Source: Pseudomonas sp. SORT22 (GTDB lineage Bacteria > Pseudomonadota > Gammaproteobacteria > Pseudomonadales > Pseudomonadaceae). Taken from it: 64,000 nucleotides of DNA. Below are positions 57,665 through 64,000 of the stretch, in pieces (position 1 is the first letter of the stretch; each line of letters starts with the position of its first letter). The DNA is taken from positions 4,898,501-4,962,500 of the forward strand of contig NZ_CP071007.1 in the NCBI RefSeq assembly GCF_018417635.1. The letters run 5' to 3'. The notes under the pieces were generated by a model. It did no database searches. It saw nothing but the letters and a program-made list of their open reading frames with translations, and had not been told where the DNA came from. Position numbers and translations under genes: made by a program.

Positions 57665-60103
57665 TCAGAAACCTACACTGGCCTGCACATAGAAGGTGCG
57701 CGGCTCGCCCAGGTAGATCCCCGAGTTGTTGTCGCTGGAGCGGGTGTAGTACTGCTTGTCGAAGATGTTCTTCACCCCGGCCGCGAGCTTGAGGTTCGAC
57801 AGCTCCTTGCCGAAGTCATAACCACCGCGCGCCGCCCAGGTCACGTAACCAGGAATGTCGCCGTACTGGCCATCGGCACTCGGTTCGGTGATGTAATTGC
57901 CGTTGAAGCTGCCGTCGGCATTCATGCCGGTGCCCGGTGCGCGTTGTTTCGATTGAGCGTAGGCATCGAGGTTCCAGGTCCAGCGATTGATCTCATAGCG
58001 CAGCCCGGCATTGACGATTTGCCGCGAATAAAACGGCAAGTCACGGCCCTTGAAGCCGGGGATCTCGCCTTCATAGGTGGCCCGGGTGTAGGTGAACCCG
58101 GCATTGGCACTCAGGCCCTGCAGACGCGGGTCGAGCCCCGACAGGTCGTAGTGCATGGAGGCTTCGATACCCTGGTGCTTGGTGGCGCCAAGGTTGGTCC
58201 AGCCGATGTCGTTGCTGATGTACTGCAACTCGTCATCGAAGTCGATGTAGAACGCGGTCAGCTCACCACCCCAGGTACCGTTGTTGTAGCGGGTGCCGAC
58301 TTCATAGGTCTTGGCTTTCTCGGCCTGCAGGCCGTTGGCGGTCTGGTCGCCACTGCCACCCTGGCCGAGCTGGAAGTACTGCAGGCTGCCGAACGAGGTC
58401 TCGTAGTTGGCGAACAGCTTCCATTCATCCGACAGGTGATACATCACGCTCAGCGCCGGTAGCGGCTCGTTGCTGGTCACGCTGCGGTTCTTTTCCTGCA
58501 CCGGCACGCCGTTGGTACCACGCACCGGGCGCTCATGCCAGTCGGTGTTGATGTGCTCGAAACGGATCCCCGGGGTGATGGTCCAGTTGCCGACATCGAT
58601 CTTGTCATCGATGTAGTAGGCGCTGGCTTCGGTGCCACCGGTGCGGTCCTGGAAGACATGGCCGTCGGAGCCTGGGGTCACGGTCGGGACATTGTTGATC
58701 AGCGCCAGGCGGGTCGACTGCTCGTGCATCGCTTCTTTCAGGTAGCGGTAACCAACGCTGACTTCCTGAGTGGTCGGGCCTGCGAAGAAGATCCGCGACA
58801 GCCGCGGCTCGATGGCGAAGGTGTGGTAGCTGCGCGGGTACGACGACAGGGTCTTCTGGTCACGGGCAGCGATGCTGCTGCCGCGGAAGCTGTCGGTGTA
58901 GTAGGTCTGCACTTCGAACTGGGTGACGTCGTCGATCTGGCGCAGGTACTTGAACGACACGTCCTTGCGCCGGCCGCTGAAGGTGTCGTAGTCGCGGTCG
59001 GACTGGTACGGATCATCGTCGAACTGGGCCTGGGTCAGGCCGCCGGGCATGTCGGCCTTGGCGTCGTAGTAATGAAAGTTGAGCCAGAATTCGTCACTGT
59101 CGGTCACCGCCCAATGGGTCTTGAGCAACACGTCATCGATATCGTTGTCGTTGTTGCTGCTGCGATAACCGTTGCCGTTGACCCCGGAGTACAGCAGCGC
59201 CGCACCCAGGCCATTGTCGGCAGTGCCGCCGAGGAAGGCCGATTCGATGTGCTTCCAGCCGCCATGACGGGAGGTTTCCATCGTCGTCGACAGCTCGCCG
59301 GTGGCTTTCTCGGGAATGGCCCGGGTGACGAAGTTGATCACCCCGCCGACGTTCTGCGGGCCGTAGCGCACGGACCCAGCACCGCGCACCACGTCGATGC
59401 TGTCGAGGTTGCCGGACGAGATCGGCGCCATCGACAGTTGTGGCTGGCCGTAAGGCGCAAAGGCTGCCGGAATGCCATCGATCAATACCGTGGAGCGTGG
59501 CGACAGCCGTGAGGTCAGGCCGCGTACACCAACGTTCAGGGCGATGTCGCTGCCGCCGGTACCGTTGGAGTCCTGCACCTGCACACCCGGCACGCCGCGC
59601 AGCACATCGCGTACGTTCAAGGCGCCCTGCTCGATCATCGCCTCGCGGCGCACCACGGTACGCGCACCGGGATGGTTGTGGACCACGGTTTCTTCGGCGC
59701 TGCCCAGCCAGTCACCGACGACTTTGACGTCGGTGGGTGCCAGCTCGAGGCTGCCGGTGGTCAGGGTGCCGGCGCTTTGCGCCGGGTGCAGGACCACGGT
59801 GCCCTGAGAAATTTCATAAGTCAGGCCGCTGCCCTCAAGCAACGCCCGCAGCGCCTCTTCCGGTTGCAGGTTGCCGGAGACCGCTGGTGCCTGCTTGCCG
59901 GCCACCAGCTCGGGGCTGAAGAACAGTTGCAGCGACGTCTGCTGGCCCAGTTGGCTCAAGGCCGAAGCCAGCGGTTGGGCCTGGATCTGGATGCTGGCTG
60001 GTGCCGGGGCGGCATAAGTGCTGGCGATACCGCCACTGACAGCCAGTGCCAGGGCCAGGGGCAACCAGCGGGAAGAACGCGGGGAAACGTTGTTGTTGTT
60101 CAC
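57665..60103 (-). CDS. fecA: Ferric dicitrate outer-membrane receptor FecA
   Basis: An 812-residue TonB-dependent receptor with a long signal peptide, an N-terminal STN signalling domain (about residues 36-86; PLASALSQLGQQTSLQLFFSPELVAGKQ) that contacts FecR, a plug domain and a 22-strand barrel ending in Phe. Long stretches follow E. coli FecA (VVGDWLGSAEETVVHNHPGAR, STVLIDGIPAAFAPYGQPQLS, TPGIRFEHI). The GTG at 60103 is the only reasonable start. Codons 2-5 are four AAC triplets, a perfect A-rich motif at the start. The last gene of fecI-fecR-fecA. Confidence 0.93.
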   Translation of the reverse strand: MNNNNVSPRSSRWLPLALALAVSGGIASTYAAPAPASIQIQAQPLASALSQLGQQTSLQLFFSPELVAGKQAPAVSGNLQPEEALRALLEGSGLTYEISQGTVVLHPAQSAGTLTTGSLELAPTDVKVVGDWLGSAEETVVHNHPGARTVVRREAMIEQGALNVRDVLRGVPGVQVQDSNGTGGSDIALNVGVRGLTSRLSPRSTVLIDGIPAAFAPYGQPQLSMAPISSGNLDSIDVVRGAGSVRYGPQNVGGVINFVTRAIPEKATGELSTTMETSRHGGWKHIESAFLGGTADNGLGAALLYSGVNGNGYRSSNNDNDIDDVLLKTHWAVTDSDEFWLNFHYYDAKADMPGGLTQAQFDDDPYQSDRDYDTFSGRRKDVSFKYLRQIDDVTQFEVQTYYTDSFRGSSIAARDQKTLSSYPRSYHTFAIEPRLSRIFFAGPTTQEVSVGYRYLKEAMHEQSTRLALINNVPTVTPGSDGHVFQDRTGGTEASAYYIDDKIDVGNWTITPGIRFEHINTDWHERPVRGTNGVPVQEKNRSVTSNEPLPALSVMYHLSDEWKLFANYETSFGSLQYFQLGQGGSGDQTANGLQAEKAKTYEVGTRYNNGTWGGELTAFYIDFDDELQYISNDIGWTNLGATKHQGIEASMHYDLSGLDPRLQGLSANAGFTYTRATYEGEIPGFKGRDLPFYSRQIVNAGLRYEINRWTWNLDAYAQSKQRAPGTGMNADGSFNGNYITEPSADGQYGDIPGYVTWAARGGYDFGKELSNLKLAAGVKNIFDKQYYTRSSDNNSGIYLGEPRTFYVQASVGF

Positions 60104-60211
60104 GTCGTCGAGAGGTCCTGAGGGTCCATATAAATGTCAATGCCATGCAAATGGAAATGCTTGGCAGTTGCAGTTGGCCAGGAAGACGAACAACTGGAAA
60201 AAAACCTGAAT

Positions 60212-61207
60212 TTATTTTGCGATTATTTCGCGGGAGCCGTCGGCATGGGCCTTGATCGCCACCGGCAGGATGCTCGGCAGCGCCCGCAGCAAGGCGTCGG
60301 TGTCGTCGGCGTTGAAGGTACTGCTCAGGCGCAGCGCGGCAATTTTGCCAGGGGCGACACGCAGGGGCTGCTCGCGGTAGCGCGAGACTTCCTTGACCAC
60401 CTCGCTGAGCGGCGCGTCGTTGAACACCAGCTTGCCCTTGCGCCAGGCGGTCACAGCTGCGGTATCTACCGCATAGGGTGCCGCCACCTGGCCGCGAGCA
60501 TCGATATGCGCCCCCAGGCCTGCGCTCAGCAAAGCCTTGGAAGCATCGCGACCTTCAACCCGCACCGAGCCGTTTTCGACCGCCACACGGGTTTGCTCCG
60601 GGTCCTGGCGCACATCGAAACGAGTGCCGGTCACGGTTACCGTGCCGTTGTCGGTGCTGACCACGAAGGGCCGCGCGCTGTCGTGGGCGACGCTGAACAT
60701 CACCTCGCCCTGGCGCAACTGGATATGCCGCTGACCGGCGCTGAATTGCACGACCAGTTGCGTACGACCGTTGACCTCCAGCTGTGAGCCATCCGGCAGG
60801 TCGAGTTGGCGCCGCTCGCCCAGGGCGGTTTGCAGCTGGCCCTGGTAATTAAGTTGATGCTGCTGCCAGCCAAACCAGCCCAACCCCAGCGCCAGGGTCG
60901 CGACGCCGGCCGCCAGCGCCTGGCGAATAAAGCGTCGACGCGGCAACTGGCTGACCGGATCGGCCTGGCACAGCGCTTCGAGCCGCGCACGCGGGACCTG
61001 CCCGGCAGCGCCCCAGAGCGTGCCCAGCAGATCGAATTCAGCTTGATGCTGCGAGTGCTCGGCCAGCCAGCGCTGCAACTCGCCCTGTTGCGCCGGCGCC
61101 AGCGCGCCATCGCGGCTGCGGGCAAACCACTGGGCTGCCTGCTCGCGCACGGTCTCGTTGCCGCACGGGCACGCCTGCTGATTCATGAAAACATTCGCCT
61201 GACTCAT
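60212..61207 (-). CDS. fecR: Anti-sigma/sigma regulator FecR
   Basis: A 331-residue inner-membrane protein. The N-terminal cytoplasmic part (AQQWFARSRDG...HQAEFDLLGTLWG) binds FecI; one membrane span (about residues 98-112) is followed by the periplasmic FecR domain (GERRQLDLPDGSQLEVNGRTQL, VTGTRFDVR) that receives the signal from FecA. Start and end overlap: the stop of fecI (61204) lies within its first codons, implying coupled translation. Confidence 0.95.
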   Translation of the reverse strand: MSQANVFMNQQACPCGNETVREQAAQWFARSRDGALAPAQQGELQRWLAEHSQHQAEFDLLGTLWGAAGQVPRARLEALCQADPVSQLPRRRFIRQALAAGVATLALGLGWFGWQQHQLNYQGQLQTALGERRQLDLPDGSQLEVNGRTQLVVQFSAGQRHIQLRQGEVMFSVAHDSARPFVVSTDNGTVTVTGTRFDVRQDPEQTRVAVENGSVRVEGRDASKALLSAGLGAHIDARGQVAAPYAVDTAAVTAWRKGKLVFNDAPLSEVVKEVSRYREQPLRVAPGKIAALRLSSTFNADDTDALLRALPSILPVAIKAHADGSREIIAK

Positions 61208-61692
61208 CTCGTCGACACATCCAGGTGCTCACGCAGATGCCGGAGCGTGCGGATCATATACTTTTCGACCATGTTCTTGGTCAAGCCCATGCGCTCGGCG
61301 ATCTCGGCCTGGGTCAGGCCTTCGAGCTTCTGCCAGATGAACACCCGCCGGCAGTTGAGCGGCAGTTCGGCCAAGGCCCGTTCGACGCTGTCGGCCAGTT
61401 CCACGGCATTCATGTAGGCCTCGGGATCGCCGCTGGCGTCGATGCCCGGCTCGAAGGCGTCCTGCTCCAGGGCCTGGCGGCGGTCTTCACGGCGGTAACC
61501 GTCCACGGCAATGTTGCGTGCGGTCTGGTGCAAATAGGCGCGCGGTTGTTCGACCCCCGCCTGGTCATTTTCCAGTACCCGCACAAACGCATCATGCGCC
61601 AGGTCCTCGGCCTGCTGACGACTGCGCAATTTGCGCGTCCAGGTGCCGATCAGCTCATGGTAGTGGTCGAGAAAGCCTTTGTGTCGCGACAC
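61204..61692 (-). CDS. fecI: ECF sigma factor FecI
   Basis: A 162-residue ECF sigma factor of the iron-starvation group. Region 2 (RQQAEDLAHDAFVRVLE, DGYRREDRR) and region 4 (LPLNCRRVFIWQKLEGLTQAEIAERMGLTKNMVEKYMI) are complete. GTG at 61692 is the best start. It should transcribe fecA when ferric citrate is outside and itself be iron-repressed through Fur. Confidence 0.93.
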   Translation of the reverse strand: MSRHKGFLDHYHELIGTWTRKLRSRQQAEDLAHDAFVRVLENDQAGVEQPRAYLHQTARNIAVDGYRREDRRQALEQDAFEPGIDASGDPEAYMNAVELADSVERALAELPLNCRRVFIWQKLEGLTQAEIAERMGLTKNMVEKYMIRTLRHLREHLDVSTR

Positions 61693-62340
61693 GATGCACA
61701 GCTCTTCGCAGGCGATGAGGAATGGCGCGAATAGTAATGTTTCTTATTAAGGCCGGCAATCGAAGATCACCACTGCCGACGAAGCGTTCGAGCGGAAAAA
61801 AAATCACGAAAATGTGTGTAGATAATCGGCTGCCAGAGCGGAAAAAAATATGAACGGCCAGCCTTCGATTCATGGTTACGCCGTCACCTCATTGCCCGCC
61901 AAAGTTACCGCCTTTTCCCGTACTTTCGCCACCAACTTTGACTATTGCATCCATTTGCGTGTTCTACGATAGATCCCGGCGTATACCGGTATTTTTAACG
62001 CTTTTGTCATCAAATTGAACATCTACTGTTTACCTGAGTCGGTTAGAAAGTGGCTGGCCAGCCCGGGGCGACGGACGTGTGCAAAAACGCGACATTTTTT
62101 GTTGATCTCGAGCCCCTCAGGTCCTAAAGTTCGCGCCGAACGTCCATGCTGGAAACGATCCATCCGGCTCAAGTACTGACGACGAGACAGCAAGGTCACC
62201 CGTAGCTCGCTTCATCACGCACGGTTGACCTTTTTGCTTTCGGCGACATGCCTTGGGAAGTAGGCGAACCAAAGTGGGGATACGGAGGACGTTCAGTTGC
62301 AGCCACTTATTTTTTCAGTTTGCCCATGGAGTCCCTAAGC
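61693..62340. other. Long divergent intergenic region fecI-speC
   Basis: About 650 bases, distinctly AT-richer between 61740 and 62100, with no convincing gene. It should hold the iron-regulated fecI promoter and the speC promoter with a leader of perhaps 150-250 bases. The decarboxylase frame is open back to 62248 but those 31 codons do not resemble the family. Confidence 0.5.
61729..61749 (-). promoter_or_regulatory. Weak Fur-like site upstream of fecI
   Basis: On the minus strand TTAATAAGAAACATTACTATT matches about 11 of 19 Fur positions. Location about 40 bases before fecI is right for iron repression, but the match is modest. Confidence 0.35.
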
Positions 62341-63504
62341 ATGTCGATTCAGGTCGAAGACTACTTCGCGCGCGATACCTTCCAGAAAATGAAGGCCTTC
62401 GCCGACAAGCAAGAAACCCCGTTCGTGCTCATCGACACGCAGATGATCAGCCAGGCCTACGACGACCTGCGCGCCGGTTTCGAATTCGCCAAGGTCTACT
62501 ACGCGGTCAAGGCCAACCCGGCCGTTGAGATCATCGACCTGCTCAAGGAAAAAGGCTCGAGCTTCGACATCGCCTCGATCTACGAGCTGGACAAAGTGAT
62601 GGGCCGCGGTGTCAGCGCCGATCGCATCAGCTACGGCAACACCATCAAGAAGTCCAAGGACATCCGCTACTTCTACGAGAAGGGCGTGCGCCTGTACGCC
62701 ACCGACTCCGAAGCCGACCTGCGCAACATCGCCAAGGCCGCCCCGGGCTCGAAAGTCTACGTACGCATCCTCACCGAAGGCTCGACCACCGCCGACTGGC
62801 CACTGTCGCGCAAGTTCGGCTGCCAGACCGACATGGCCATGGACCTGTTGATCCTCGCCCGCGACCTGGGCCTGGTGCCTTACGGCGTGTCGTTCCATGT
62901 GGGCTCGCAACAGCGCGACATCAGCGTCTGGGATGCAGCCATCGCCAAAGTGAAGGTGATCTTCGAGCGCCTGAAAGAAGAAGACGGCATCGAGCTCAAG
63001 CTGATCAACATGGGTGGCGGCTTCCCGGCCAACTACATCACCCGCACCAACAGCCTGGAAACCTACGCCGAGGAAATCATCCGCTTCCTCAAGGAAGACT
63101 TCGGTGACGACCTGCCAGAAATCATCCTCGAGCCAGGCCGTTCGCTGATCGCCAACGCCGGCATCCTGGTCAGTGAAGTAGTGCTGGTGGCGCGTAAATC
63201 GCGTACCGCCGTCGAGCGCTGGGTGTACACCGATGTCGGCAAGTTCTCCGGCCTGATCGAAACCATGGACGAGTCGATCAAGTTCCCGATCTGGACCGAG
63301 AAGAAAGGCGAGATGGAAGAAGTAGTGATCGCCGGCCCCACCTGCGACAGCGCCGACATCATGTACGAGCACTACAAATACGGCCTGCCGCTGAACCTGG
63401 CCATCGGCGACCGCCTGTACTGGCTGTCGACCGGCGCCTACACCACCAGCTACAGCGCGGTGGAGTTCAACGGCTTCCCGCCGCTGAAAGCCTACTACCT
63501 GTAA
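62341..63504 (+). CDS. speC: PLP-dependent ornithine/lysine decarboxylase (fold III)
   Basis: A 387-residue alanine-racemase-fold decarboxylase that makes putrescine (or cadaverine). Lys57 in YYAVKANP binds PLP; the phosphate loop MGGGFPANY, the EPGRSLIANAG motif and catalytic Cys in GPTCDSADIMY are all present. ATG at 62341 (MSIQVEDYFARDTFQKMKAF) follows GGAG. In P. aeruginosa the equivalent gene is speC. It stands alone. Confidence 0.92.
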   Translation: MSIQVEDYFARDTFQKMKAFADKQETPFVLIDTQMISQAYDDLRAGFEFAKVYYAVKANPAVEIIDLLKEKGSSFDIASIYELDKVMGRGVSADRISYGNTIKKSKDIRYFYEKGVRLYATDSEADLRNIAKAAPGSKVYVRILTEGSTTADWPLSRKFGCQTDMAMDLLILARDLGLVPYGVSFHVGSQQRDISVWDAAIAKVKVIFERLKEEDGIELKLINMGGGFPANYITRTNSLETYAEEIIRFLKEDFGDDLPEIILEPGRSLIANAGILVSEVVLVARKSRTAVERWVYTDVGKFSGLIETMDESIKFPIWTEKKGEMEEVVIAGPTCDSADIMYEHYKYGLPLNLAIGDRLYWLSTGAYTTSYSAVEFNGFPPLKAYYL

Positions 63505-63507
63505 CAC

Positions 63508-63535
63508 AAAAAACCGGGGGCATCATTGCCCCCGG
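63508..63535. terminator. Terminator between speC and the right-end orphan gene
   Basis: A nine-base stem CCGGGGGCA/TGCCCCCGG with a TCAT loop (63514-63535). An A6 tract on its left side becomes T6 on the minus strand, so it is a proper intrinsic terminator for the minus-strand gene and a plain hairpin for speC. Confidence 0.75.
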
Positions 63536-63587
63536 GCTCCCCTGGTCATCATCTGCGTGATCGGGGTTATCAATGCGTGAGCACGGT

Positions 63588-63947
63588 CTACAGGACTTCC
63601 TTAATCCTGACCGCGAAGCTCAATGGCGCACCTTCATATGCATTCAAATACCTGTCGCCATCCCGATTCCTGTCGTAGCTCTTTATCTCGTGACCCTCAT
63701 AGTCACGCAGGATGAAGTGGCGTTCTTGCTGACCGTACCACTCTGCGTGCGGCTGAACTTTCCAGAAGAAGGTAATTTCGTTTTTACCGTACAAGCCGAG
63801 ATAGCCCCCACTACTTCTGCCCAGCTTCTTCCCCAGGTAACCATCGACCCTGGATGCGCAGGTAATGTCGTAATGAATCCGGTCACCTTGATCTTCAACG
63901 AACTGAAAATGAAAATCGATCGGCCGTACCCGCAGCCCATGCCCCAC
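63588..63947 (-). CDS. Hypothetical protein, AT-richer than its surroundings
   Basis: A 119-residue frame (GTG at 63947) rich in Tyr, Gly and His (DRIHYDITCASRVDGYLGKKLGRSSGGYLGLYGKNEITFFW). I do not recognise a family. Codon use is less GC-biased than in neighbouring genes. The GTG overlaps by two bases the TAG stop of another minus-strand frame entering from the window edge (ending ..TEFDFAESGYR), so it may be the second gene of a pair. It has its own terminator downstream at 63514-63535, supporting real transcription. Confidence 0.6.
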   Translation of the reverse strand: MGHGLRVRPIDFHFQFVEDQGDRIHYDITCASRVDGYLGKKLGRSSGGYLGLYGKNEITFFWKVQPHAEWYGQQERHFILRDYEGHEIKSYDRNRDGDRYLNAYEGAPLSFAVRIKEVL

Positions 63948-64000
63948 TATCTGTAGCCAGCCACTTTCTGCAAAATCAAACTCGGTACGTTGTGCACTGA

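Noticed and set aside
61655..61873. 72-codon minus-strand frame over the fecI start
   Set aside because: Out of frame with fecI, crosses the AT-rich promoter region and lacks a ribosome binding site.

Overview
The window is a GC-rich, densely coded stretch of a Pseudomonas chromosome. The products and their order (rpoN-hpf-ptsN-rapZ-ptsO, fagA-fumC-orfX-sodA, mreBCD-maf-rng, gatCAB, roxSR, the dpp/opdP peptide-uptake block, fecIRA) fit the P. putida/P. fluorescens lineage, most closely my memory of P. putida gene order; that placement is recall, not a search. I saw no tRNA, rRNA, insertion sequence, prophage or CRISPR array.

Layout. 1-3.4 kb: the end of rpoN and the nitrogen-PTS genes. 3.4-7.25 kb: an iron-starvation operon on the minus strand (fagA-fumC-orfX-sodA, probably extended to a ZIP metal transporter) behind a strong Fur box. 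7.3-20.5 kb: pmbA, darP, then a long minus-strand run mreBCD-maf-rng-yhdP-nit-tldD (cell shape, envelope, RNA processing). 20.7-23.9 kb: gatCAB for tRNA-dependent amidation. 24-28.3 kb: an RlpA-like lipoprotein, a Ca/Na exchanger, a CMD-family enzyme, aromatic amino acid permease AroP and an AEC carrier. 28.35-30.35 kb: a two-gene accessory unit, a zinc phospholipase C-like protein plus a 63-residue protein, with a sigma-70 promoter overlapped downstream by a LexA box and closed by a perfect palindrome. 30.35-33.1 kb: the RoxSR redox two-component system and a SIMPL protein. 33.4-44.1 kb: di/tripeptide uptake with three paralogous binding proteins, one OprD-type porin and one DppBCDF transporter. 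44.1-48 kb: REP palindromes, an NTF2-AraC regulator, an amine-oxidase-like flavoprotein, a cupin and a polyamine-binding protein. 48.1-51.5 kb: a 1145-residue toxin-like protein of the DUF6543/dermonecrotic type with a C-terminal zincin motif. 51.6-57.6 kb: prfC, an antitoxin beside a decayed toxin, and an osmoprotectant ABC transporter. 57.7-61.7 kb: ferric citrate uptake genes fecA-fecR-fecI. 62.3-64 kb: a PLP ornithine/lysine decarboxylase and an AT-richer orphan gene.

Most genes are core. The accessory material worth a second look is the SOS-controlled phospholipase unit, the large toxin, the toxin-antitoxin remnant and the right-end orphan. Two genes, mreC and the Ca/Na exchanger, appear to start at ATT codons placed ideally behind strong ribosome binding sites.
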